Origin: JACQCV01 sp964634555
GTDB lineage: Bacteria > Patescibacteriota > Minisyncoccia > Phycocordibacterales > UBA12445
Length of the DNA stretch: 8,409 bases
NCBI GenBank assembly: GCA_964634555.1
Contig: CAZWJJ010000036.1
Span: 1 to 8,409, forward strand
Reading direction: 5' to 3'
Within the stretch, counting starts at the first letter, position 1, and each line of letters starts with the position of its first letter. Positions 1 through 5,308 of the stretch are shown piece after piece. The notes under the pieces were generated by a model. It was not told the origin of the DNA. It saw nothing but the letters and a program-made list of their open reading frames with translations, and did no database searches. The translations under genes were made by a program, and so were the position numbers.

Positions 1-22
1 CATATGTAGCAGTATTATAGCA
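1..22 (-). promoter_or_regulatory. Extended -10 promoter for a gene leaving the window
   Basis: On the minus strand positions 22-14 read TGCTATAAT, a perfect extended -10 hexamer. No good -35 box is seen about 17 bases upstream. An ATG lies at 3-1, ten bases after the hexamer, so it may be the first codon of a gene continuing beyond the left edge with an almost absent leader. That start is inference because no further codon is visible. The 13 bases TATAATACTGCTA (19-7) are identical to the promoter at 8377-8365. Confidence 0.5.
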
Positions 23-53
23 AAAATCTTTTAGTAAAGGAAGTTTCAAGCCT

Positions 54-125
54 GTCATTGCGAGAAGTTTACGACGAAGCAATCTCTTTCCACAATATTA
101 ATTAAGTAGATTGCTTCGCCATGAG
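54..125. repeat. REPIN-like inverted repeat, copy A
   Basis: The 33-bp arm at 54-86 starts GTCATTGCGAG and ends GAAGCAATCTC. An inverted partial arm (AGATTGCTTCG, 108-118) follows after an AT-rich spacer, so the transcript can fold through CGAAGCAATCT (75-85). The arm matches the inverted arm at 6178-6146 at 32 of 33 positions. This is the layout of REP doublets (REPINs), which are mobilised in trans by RAYT-type transposases; none is encoded here. From memory, closely similar GTCATTGCGAG...GAAGCAATCTC repeats occur in many unrelated bacteria. The second arm looks degenerate. Confidence 0.75.
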
Positions 126-147
126 CTCTTTTCTTTATAACAGTATT

Positions 148-173
148 AAAAAGGACCCCGCAAGGCGGAGTCC
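148..173 (-). terminator. Rho-independent terminator of the 163-aa gene
   Basis: On the minus strand a 9-bp stem (173-165 pairing with 161-153, including one G-U pair) closes a 3-base CTT loop and is followed at once by TTTTT (152-148). It lies 45 bases beyond the stop codon of the gene ending at 219. The GC-rich stem plus T-run is a textbook intrinsic terminator for leftward transcription. Confidence 0.88.
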
Positions 174-218
174 AAAATTATAAAGATCTAAGAGCTGGGA
201 TTAAAAAATATCTTATAA

Positions 219-710
219 CTACTCCTTACGAACAACAGCGTATCGATTACGGATCCCTTCCTCACAACACACACCACCCCATCTAAGTAACACGAGATGG
301 AGACCTTGAGCCCATCCATCGAGAGAAATCGCTTCACATTGAGAACCCTTACCAAGAACAACAATTGGACGCTCACGTTGTTCTTCTGAAAATTGTTCGC
401 CAATAGCCAAAAAAGTAGGAAAATCAACAGGAATAAAACCGTTTTCATCCATCTCCTGAATAATCTGTTTGGGATTCAAACTTCCTACCCTCGATACCCT
501 GTGACTGAAACTGACGAGATGAACCTCTTTTTCTATCATTCCGTTCTTCTGATTAATTGAGAAATGATCTTTAACATTAGAAATATCAAAGTCAATCCAG
601 CTGTAATTTCCTACCTTAATCATCTCAGCTAGTGAGCGATCATAATCCACAATAACACTCAGACTCCTCTCAACCTCAAACGGCGGGATTTTCTCTTTCT
701 GACGTGCCAT
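219..710 (-). CDS. Conserved-looking hypothetical protein, 163 aa (solitary cassette-like gene)
   Basis: A soluble 163-residue protein of unknown function. It has no signal peptide, no membrane segment and no catalytic motif that I recognise. The start is basic (MARQKEKIPPFEVERS). The centre holds a FIPVDFPTFLAIGEQF stretch (about 92-107), followed by a hydrophobic strand RPIVVLG (114-120). The C-terminal third carries three cysteines (125, 148, 149) and ends RYAVVRKE. From memory the 'FPTFLA.GE' segment recalls a family of short Parcubacterial hypotheticals, but I cannot confirm this. The ATG at 710 is favoured by a long SD match just upstream. The gene stands alone, with a TTGACA promoter, a roughly 95-base leader and its own terminator (148-173). 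Its GC content is visibly higher than that of pheT. TAG stop. Confidence 0.85.
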   Translation of the reverse strand: MARQKEKIPPFEVERSLSVIVDYDRSLAEMIKVGNYSWIDFDISNVKDHFSINQKNGMIEKEVHLVSFSHRVSRVGSLNPKQIIQEMDENGFIPVDFPTFLAIGEQFSEEQRERPIVVLGKGSQCEAISLDGWAQGLHLVLLRWGGVCCEEGIRNRYAVVRKE

Positions 711-730
711 TCTAGATCACCCTCCTCCTG
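711..730 (-). promoter_or_regulatory. Unusually strong Shine-Dalgarno with leader hairpin
   Basis: The minus strand reads AGGAGGAGGGTGATCTAGA just before the ATG at 710. The part GGTGATCT matches the deep end of the 16S anti-SD complement (AGGAGGTGATC), and AGGAGG also occurs as a second register. A 6-bp hairpin (CCTGCT, loop AGGC, AGCAGG; 742-727) overlaps the first AGG, so it could limit access to the SD. This site decides the start of the 163-aa gene and contrasts with the SD-less housekeeping genes. Confidence 0.8.
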
Positions 731-813
731 CTGCCTAGCAGGGACAACCTGTTTCATATCTGACTCGTTGGCCAGACCTAGAACTTGCTCTTTATCAATT
801 TACGTCTTTTAAT

Positions 814-842
814 ACACTAAGACTTATAAGCAAATATGTCAA
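814..842 (-). promoter_or_regulatory. Promoter of the 163-aa gene
   Basis: On the minus strand a perfect -35 TTGACA (842-837) is followed, after 17 bases, by TAGTGT (819-814), a weak -10. Transcription would start near 807 and leave a leader of about 95 bases. The -35 box begins 11 bases after the pheT stop codon. I see no terminator between, so read-through from pheT is also possible. Confidence 0.55.
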
Positions 843-852
843 GATATTAAAA

Positions 853-2847
853 CTATCTAACCTTCCAACTCTCTTTACTATCTAAAATTTGAGTTATCTT
901 CTCCATAATAAGATTAATCTCCTCGCCTGTCAGCGTGCGATCCTTAGCCTGAAAAACCAATCGGAAAGCATAGGAGGTCTTTTTGGCGCCATCCGGAAAT
1001 ACCTTAGTAAAAACGTCGAAAAGTTTATAATTAACTAAAAGATTCGTCGCCTCTTTTTGTATTGTTCCCAAAACTGTATCAGAAGAGATTTCCTCAGGAA
1101 CAAAAACTGCAATATCTCGTGTCACAAAAGGAAATGGTGAAATAGGTTTATAAACAGCGTCCGGGGGCATATATAGATCACTCTTATATTTCACCGGCAC
1201 CGGCAAACCCTCTACCACCGCTGACAAATTAAATTCAAAAATTCCCGAGCCAGCCGAATTCTCAATAGCTTTTATCTCTGTTATGCCAATCATATTCTGC
1301 AGTAATACAGCTATCCTCTGAACTTCTAAATTAATATCATACTTTTTACCTAGCGACCCTATGGCTAAGACGCAATGCACCTGTTCGCCATCAACATCAT
1401 TAGTCGGAAAAACCCGCCCGATCTCAAAAATTTTAACCTGTTCTATGTTTAGCAGATCTTTATTATGCATATTAAACTCTAATTTTTTACCAAGCTCACC
1501 CGATAGATTAGTCCTCAAAAATCTTTTGTCGTCGGCCAAGGGATTACGCAGTTCAACGGATCGCATAGAGTCTCCCGCACCAACAATAGAATAGTTATAA
1601 ACTTCGGAAAAACCCTCGCCGACCAAAACATCGCGAATCAACTCGGTGTAGTAAAGCAACTTATCCACTGGGCCAGGAGCAACAACCTGCAGAGGCACGA
1701 ACGGAATCTTTTCATAGCCGTTTGTTCTACCTAACTCTTCAATCATATCTTCCTTGATCCCGCCACTATATGACCCGTGCAAACAAATAAGATCGAGACG
1801 CTCATTAGGAACCATCACGGTATATTTCTCATCGTCTTTTTCCCAATCAAAATTAGCGTGTTTTTTAAAACGGTTCAACAAGCTTTCAATAGTTTTCTGA
1901 TCCATCGATATGCCAAGAATTTTGGCAACATCATTGTCTGTAAAACTAATATACTGTGTTCCTCGAGGCAAAGGAAAAACATCAACTATCTCTCCAATCT
2001 CCGTGTTATCTGTACTGGCAAGCTCCACTATCAGTCTGGTTAATTCGTACATGCCATCGGCCGCCAACTCCGGTGCCAACTCATGCTCAAATCTAAATGA
2101 AGCATCAGTCCTTATGCCGGTTTTTTGTGAAGTCTTGCGGATCGGTGCAGCGGAAAAATTTGCCGCTTCTAAAATTATGTTTGTCGTGGTCTCACTCGTG
2201 GCCGCCTTCATACCACCCTTAATACCAGCGAGGGCTAATGGATCGTTGGAATCAGCAATAACTAGCATCGATGAATTAAGCTGAACTTTTTTACCATCCA
2301 GAGTTATCATCTCCTCACCATCGACAGCTTGCCTGACATTAATCGTATCACCGGAAAATTTATCGACATCAAAAATATGCAACGGCTGGCTCGTTTGAAA
2401 CATTACATAATTAGCGATATCGACAATGTTATTTATAGATCTCTGACCAATAGCGGCGAGTCGCTCTTTAAGCCAAGATGGTGATTCACCGACTTTTATA
2501 TTTCGAATTATTCGGGCAGAATATCTAGGACAAATTTCTGAATTTTCTACAACAACATTCAACGCCGGCAAATTATGAGCGATCGGAAACTCAGCAAAAA
2601 CTTTCGGCTTCAAGGGCAAATCAAGCAGAACAGCCAGTTCACGAGCGATACCCATGTGGCCGTTGCAATCATGTGCGCGATTCGGCAAGATCTTGATATC
2701 AAAAAGATAATCTTTTGTACCGAGGGCATCAATCTCTTCGAGAGTCTCCACCTCGAATGAATGCATTATTATCTGCTCTTTCAAAGCTTCTGGCGACGGA
2801 AGCTTAGATTCAAAACTATCTTGAAGCCAATTATATGAAACTTTCAT
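853..2847 (-). CDS. pheT: Phenylalanyl-tRNA synthetase beta subunit, short form
   Basis: Beta subunit of the cytoplasmic alpha2-beta2 enzyme that charges tRNA-Phe; it supports the active site and edits mischarged Tyr. The 664 aa compare with about 800 in typical bacteria. The N-terminal B1 start (MKVSYNWLQD) runs straight into DIKILPNRAHDCNGHMGIARE (50-70), so the EMAP/OB-fold tRNA-binding domain is absent. The B3/4 editing domain (about 105-275) keeps NNIVDIANYV, GIKGG (208-212), ILEAANF with Glu227, and RTDASFRFE. The B5 domain (about 295-385) keeps probable metal ligands D352, D367, E370 and E371, but has about 9 extra residues between the first two. A catalytic-like core (about 395-560) and a C-terminal FDX-ACB domain (about 570-664, SPFPFVTRDIAVFVP) follow. 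The ATG lies 3 bases after the pheS stop, so the two are cotranscribed. No SD is visible. TAG stop. Confidence 0.97.
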   Translation of the reverse strand: MKVSYNWLQDSFESKLPSPEALKEQIIMHSFEVETLEEIDALGTKDYLFDIKILPNRAHDCNGHMGIARELAVLLDLPLKPKVFAEFPIAHNLPALNVVVENSEICPRYSARIIRNIKVGESPSWLKERLAAIGQRSINNIVDIANYVMFQTSQPLHIFDVDKFSGDTINVRQAVDGEEMITLDGKKVQLNSSMLVIADSNDPLALAGIKGGMKAATSETTTNIILEAANFSAAPIRKTSQKTGIRTDASFRFEHELAPELAADGMYELTRLIVELASTDNTEIGEIVDVFPLPRGTQYISFTDNDVAKILGISMDQKTIESLLNRFKKHANFDWEKDDEKYTVMVPNERLDLICLHGSYSGGIKEDMIEELGRTNGYEKIPFVPLQVVAPGPVDKLLYYTELIRDVLVGEGFSEVYNYSIVGAGDSMRSVELRNPLADDKRFLRTNLSGELGKKLEFNMHNKDLLNIEQVKIFEIGRVFPTNDVDGEQVHCVLAIGSLGKKYDINLEVQRIAVLLQNMIGITEIKAIENSAGSGIFEFNLSAVVEGLPVPVKYKSDLYMPPDAVYKPISPFPFVTRDIAVFVPEEISSDTVLGTIQKEATNLLVNYKLFDVFTKVFPDGAKKTSYAFRLVFQAKDRTLTGEEINLIMEKITQILDSKESWKVR

Positions 2848-2850
2848 ATT

Positions 2851-3591
2851 TTAAAATTGATTCACAAATCTAAGATCACCGGAATACAGATGGCGTATGT
2901 CCTCAATGCCGTATTTAATCATAACCATTCTGTCGAAACCTAAACCAAAAGCGAAACCGCGATATTCATTGGGGTCTACTCCCGCTGCATGCAGAACAGC
3001 TGGATGAACCATGCCGGCACCACCCATTTCGATCCAACCAGTGGTTTTACATGTTGCACAGCCGACACCGCCACATTTGAAGCAAGTCAGATCAATCTCA
3101 AATCCCGGCTCAACAAACGGGAAAAAGCTCGGACGAATTCTAAGTTTTGTTTTCTCACCGGTTAATTTACGGAAGACCGCTTCGAGCATACCTTTCATAT
3201 TGGCGACATTTGAAGTTTTATCTACTACCAGACATTCGAGCTGATAAAATTGCGCCTCATGCGTGGCATCGGTTGCCTCAGAACGAAAAACTCGGCCGAA
3301 ATAAACAATTCGGGCCGGCGCGCCAAACTTCTCAAGGTGTCTCACCTGAGTATTAGAAACGTGCGTACGCAAAATATATCCGGGCTTATCTTTAATCCAA
3401 AAAGTGTCCTGCATGTCTCTAGCAGGATGATCTTTAGGAAAATTCAAAACGTCAAAATTATATTTTTCAGATTCAAGCTCCGGAGATTCGACAAAGGTAA
3501 AACCAAGATCCAAAAAGATCTTTATCATCTGTCTAGAAAGTATGGTTATAGGATGAAGATGTCCAGTTTGCTTACTATTCTCTTGCAACAT
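2851..3591 (-). CDS. pheS: Phenylalanyl-tRNA synthetase alpha subunit, catalytic core only
   Basis: Catalytic alpha subunit of PheRS, which activates Phe with ATP and transfers it to tRNA-Phe. At 246 aa it is about 80-100 residues shorter than usual. The protein begins almost at the catalytic domain (GHLHPIT, 10-16), so the N-terminal coiled-coil arm that contacts tRNA is missing. A stop codon two codons upstream of the ATG rules out a longer start in this frame. Class II motif 2 (GRVFRSEATDATHE, 99-112) and motif 3 (GFAFGLGFDRMVM, 212-224) are intact, and GWIEMGGAGMVHP (185-197) is typical of PheS. A CxxC-x4-CxxC cluster (C170, C173, C178, C181) looks like a small zinc knuckle. The gene is followed 3 bases later by pheT. 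TAA stop. Confidence 0.97.
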   Translation of the reverse strand: MLQENSKQTGHLHPITILSRQMIKIFLDLGFTFVESPELESEKYNFDVLNFPKDHPARDMQDTFWIKDKPGYILRTHVSNTQVRHLEKFGAPARIVYFGRVFRSEATDATHEAQFYQLECLVVDKTSNVANMKGMLEAVFRKLTGEKTKLRIRPSFFPFVEPGFEIDLTCFKCGGVGCATCKTTGWIEMGGAGMVHPAVLHAAGVDPNEYRGFAFGLGFDRMVMIKYGIEDIRHLYSGDLRFVNQF

Positions 3592-3602
3592 ATCCTAAAA
3601 TT

Positions 3603-3630
3603 ACATTAAAAAGCAAGATTATTCAAGCAA
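3603..3630 (-). promoter_or_regulatory. Possible pheST promoter
   Basis: The minus strand carries TTGCTT (3630-3625), a 16-base spacer and TAATGT (3608-3603), then 11 bases to the pheS ATG. A second reading (TTGAAT, 17 bases, TAATTT) would make the mRNA leaderless. Both are weak matches in AT-rich DNA, and pheST could instead be read from the upstream 100-aa gene. Confidence 0.35.
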
Positions 3631-3650
3631 AAGGCGATGTCTAAATTTAA

Positions 3651-3953
3651 TTAAAGATCTTCATTCGTCTGGCGCACAACATATCTTTTCCTCACAATCT
3701 TTTTCTCTGATTTCTTAATCTTATTTTTTAAAAAATAAGAAAGAAAAGGGAAACTTTCTAAACTTTCAAATAGTTCTTTTATTCTATTGCTTACTTCCAG
3801 AGATGTATTATCAATATCCTTAGAAACATTTTCCAAATGTTTAACTATTGAGATAAATTTATAGGCGACAATTCCGCAAAATAAGCCTATCAAAATTATT
3901 GCAAACGAAACTGTAAAAAAGAAAAGCGTCTGTGCAAAAATTAACATATCCAT
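3651..3953 (-). CDS. Small membrane-anchored coiled-coil protein, 100 aa, unknown function
   Basis: The function is not recognised. A hydrophobic segment spans about residues 8-31 (LFFFTVSFAIILIGLFCGIV). It is followed by a heptad-like helix (about 35-66, ISIVKHLENVSKDIDNTSLE) and a strongly basic tail (NKIKKSEKKIVRKR, 77-90). This layout resembles DUF948-like small membrane proteins, with an N-terminal anchor and a cytoplasmic coiled coil; that is only an analogy. I chose the ATG at 3953 (MDMLIFAQ) over the in-frame start at 4013. A -10 box (TACAAT) ends 6 bases before it, and the 20 extra residues would be translated promoter. It lies upstream of pheS with a 59-base gap. TAA stop. Confidence 0.72.
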   Translation of the reverse strand: MDMLIFAQTLFFFTVSFAIILIGLFCGIVAYKFISIVKHLENVSKDIDNTSLEVSNRIKELFESLESFPFLSYFLKNKIKKSEKKIVRKRYVVRQTNEDL

Positions 3954-3959
3954 ATTCAA

Positions 3960-3989
3960 ATTGTAACATGGAGAATAATTTTTTAGCAA
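3960..3989 (-). promoter_or_regulatory. Probable promoter giving a leaderless mRNA
   Basis: The minus strand reads TTGCTA (3989-3984), 18 bases, TACAAT (3965-3960), then 6 bases to the ATG at 3953. With a normal start 6-8 bases after the -10, the transcript would begin at or within a base or two of the ATG. No SD is present. Confidence 0.5.
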
Positions 3990-4016
3990 AAGTTGATAAC
4001 TTTTTTGACCCAACTA

Positions 4017-4050
4017 TCTCATCACTTCGTTTAGAGCCACTTCTCGGACT
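4017..4050 (-). repeat. Second copy of the tRNA-Thr 3' end (att-like direct repeat)
   Basis: Positions 4034-4050 are identical to 4204-4220, a 17-bp match that covers the last 16 bases of tRNA-Thr plus one flanking base. An 11-bp block (ATCACTTCGTT, 4021-4031) is also repeated at 4190-4200. Together they make a direct repeat of about 34-36 bp (4017-4050 and 4185-4220) with small indels. The tRNA body upstream of this copy is absent, so it is a tail fragment and not a second tRNA gene. This is the pattern left by integration at a tRNA 3' end. Confidence 0.8.
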
Positions 4051-4184
4051 AGGTCACAAGTAAATTTACTGACGTAAATTTCTCGCTACCCCGGCTCGCA
4101 ATTTTTGCCTTTGCTCTGCAAAACAAAAATATAGCTGCGCCTTTCAAGTCCGAACATAAGCCAATAAATTGGCTTATTGAACTG
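4051..4184. other. Gene-less hairpin-rich insert between tRNA-Thr tail copies
   Basis: This stretch has no credible reading frame. It contains an 8-bp perfect hairpin with a 4-base loop (AAATTTAC / GTAAATTT, 4062-4081) and a 22-bp perfect palindrome (ATAAGCCAAT / ATTGGCTTAT, 4156-4177). It also holds an 11-base TTCAAGTCCGA (4143-4153) in inverse orientation to the tRNA T-arm (4214-4224). Neither hairpin is followed by a T-run, so they do not look like terminators. From memory, similar segments follow other tRNA genes in Parcubacterial genomes. It may be a non-autonomous element or an RNA-processing region. Confidence 0.55.
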
Positions 4185-4204
4185 TCTCAATCACTTCGTT
4201 CTTG

Positions 4205-4277
4205 AGCCACTTCTCGGACTTGAACCGAGGACCCACGCTTTACAAAAGCGTTGCTCTACCAACTGAGCTAAAGTGGC
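4205..4277 (-). tRNA. tRNA-Thr (anticodon UGU)
   Basis: A complete 73-base cloverleaf. The acceptor stem is GCCACTT/AAGTGGC, the D-stem GCTC/GAGC, the anticodon stem ACGCT/AGCGT with loop TTTGTAA (anticodon TGT), and the T-stem CTCGG/CCGAG with loop TTCAAGT. All stems pair perfectly. G1-C72, C2-G71, G35 and U36 agree with known threonine identity elements. The discriminator is U73. CCA is not encoded (the next bases are CAA), so a CCA-adding enzyme is needed. The 5' base directly follows the stop codon of the upstream gene, so the tRNA is probably cut out of the rpsB-tsf transcript. Confidence 0.97.
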
Positions 4278-4667
4278 TTAAATTCCCTTTCGTGCTATCC
4301 TTCCCTCTTCTTTATTTTGTGTAATGTCCCGAATGAATGACGAAGCATTACCAGAATTTTTCAAAACCTTTCTACCCTGGATGAAATTATAGAACTTTAA
4401 AAATTCTAATGCAAACCATGAACTGATTTTATAAAGCCTGGAAACTATACTTGAAATAAAGTCGTGAGCATGGGGCCTAATCGCCAGATAAACTTCGTTC
4501 ACATATTTCCTCAAGCGCACTCGCAAGGTCTTAAAGAAATCTAAAATGAAATTCGAATGTCCGTGATAACTCTCGGCAATCTCGGGCTCAAGAGAATGCA
4601 ATTTTTTAAAAAACATAAAAGAGGCGCCTAAAAAAGATATTAAAGAAATGAGAATTAAAATATTCAT
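4278..4667 (-). CDS. Small membrane-anchored protein downstream of tsf, 129 aa, unknown function
   Basis: The function is not recognised. Residues 1-20 form a single hydrophobic N-terminal segment (MNILILISLISFLGASFMFF), followed by KK, so it is a likely anchor or uncleaved signal. The rest is predicted helical and basic, with alternating aromatic residues (SSWFALEFLKFYNFIQGRK, 82-100) that could form amphipathic, membrane-lying helices. The tail is charged (NKEEGRIARKGI). The ATG shares its A with the tsf stop (TAATG), so translation is probably coupled to tsf. The stop TAA ends one base before G1 of tRNA-Thr, so RNase P would trim the mRNA exactly behind the stop codon. A small membrane gene here may be lineage-specific. 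Confidence 0.8.
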   Translation of the reverse strand: MNILILISLISFLGASFMFFKKLHSLEPEIAESYHGHSNFILDFFKTLRVRLRKYVNEVYLAIRPHAHDFISSIVSRLYKISSWFALEFLKFYNFIQGRKVLKNSGNASSFIRDITQNKEEGRIARKGI

Positions 4668-5260
4668 TATTTATCCAGTAGAGAAAATCTCACAAATCTC
4701 GCTATCTCTATCTTCTCGCCAAATTTCTGAATTCGATCATTGATAAGACTTTGAACTGTCTGATCCGGATCCTTAACAAATGGCTGAGACAACAATGTCC
4801 TTTCTGAGAGATACGATTCAATCTTACCCTCAAGAACTTTCTGCTTGATCTCCTCAGGCTTATCCATATCAGCTACTTCTTTGGCAAACATATTCTTGGT
4901 CTCATTCTTAATCTCCTCAGAAATTTTGTCTGCAGAAAGATAAACGGGATTTGAAGCTGTAATGTGCATAGCTAAATCATAGGCAAGTGCCCTGAACTCT
5001 TCATTTCGGGCCACAAAATCTGTCTCGCAATTTAACTCTATCAAAGTGCCAACTGTACCATTCGAATGAACATAAGAATGAACGATCCCGGCATTAAGTA
5101 GTCTATCTGATTTTTTTGAAGCCACCTCAACGCCCTTTTTTCGAAGATAAACCAACGCACCCTCGATATCACCGCCAGATTCCTCCAAAGCTTTTTTGCA
5201 CTGACCCAAGGAGATTCCAGTCATCTCTCGTAGCTTCTTAAGTTGCTCTGTTGTTACCAT
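4667..5260 (-). CDS. tsf: Translation elongation factor Ts, short form
   Basis: Guanine-nucleotide exchange factor that releases GDP from EF-Tu in the cytoplasm. The N-terminal UBA-like domain (3-43) has the usual TGISLGQCKKALEESGGDIEGA. The core domain contains the EF-Tu-contacting signature TDFVARN (80-86), and LLSQPFVKDPDQTV (156-169) is typical of the C-terminal part. At 197 aa it is like the short forms of Thermus and mitochondria, with one core subdomain instead of the duplicated core of the 283-aa E. coli protein. It follows rpsB after 48 bases and overlaps the next gene by one base. No SD is seen. The upstream AT-rich stretch could hold a secondary -10 (TACAAT, 5278-5273). TAA stop. 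Confidence 0.97.
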   Translation of the reverse strand: MVTTEQLKKLREMTGISLGQCKKALEESGGDIEGALVYLRKKGVEVASKKSDRLLNAGIVHSYVHSNGTVGTLIELNCETDFVARNEEFRALAYDLAMHITASNPVYLSADKISEEIKNETKNMFAKEVADMDKPEEIKQKVLEGKIESYLSERTLLSQPFVKDPDQTVQSLINDRIQKFGEKIEIARFVRFSLLDK

Positions 5261-5308
5261 AATAGATATATTATTGTATATAAAAAAGCGCCTGACAAAT
5301 CCAAAAAT

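Noticed and set aside
54..125. CRISPR array
   Set aside because: The repeats are inverted doublets far apart in the window, not regularly spaced direct repeats, and no cas gene is present.
188..448. Minus-strand frame of 86 codons inside the 163-aa gene
   Set aside because: It is a shadow in another frame of a gene with a strong SD, and has no start signal of its own.
3954..4013. Longer start for the 100-aa membrane gene at 4013
   Set aside because: The extra 20 residues cover a likely promoter and would put a polar stretch before the membrane segment.
4017..4050. Second, degenerate tRNA gene
   Set aside because: Only the last 16 bases plus one flanking base match. There is no D-arm or anticodon arm upstream of the copy.
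4062..4081. Hairpin as intrinsic terminator of the tsf-tRNA operon
   Set aside because: The stem is AT-rich and is followed by ACTTG, not a T-run, on the minus strand.
4017..4220. Group I intron or self-cleaving ribozyme in the tRNA region
   Set aside because: The tRNA is uninterrupted, the insert is shorter than known group I introns, and I found no hammerhead core (CUGAUGA with GAAA) in the right arrangement.
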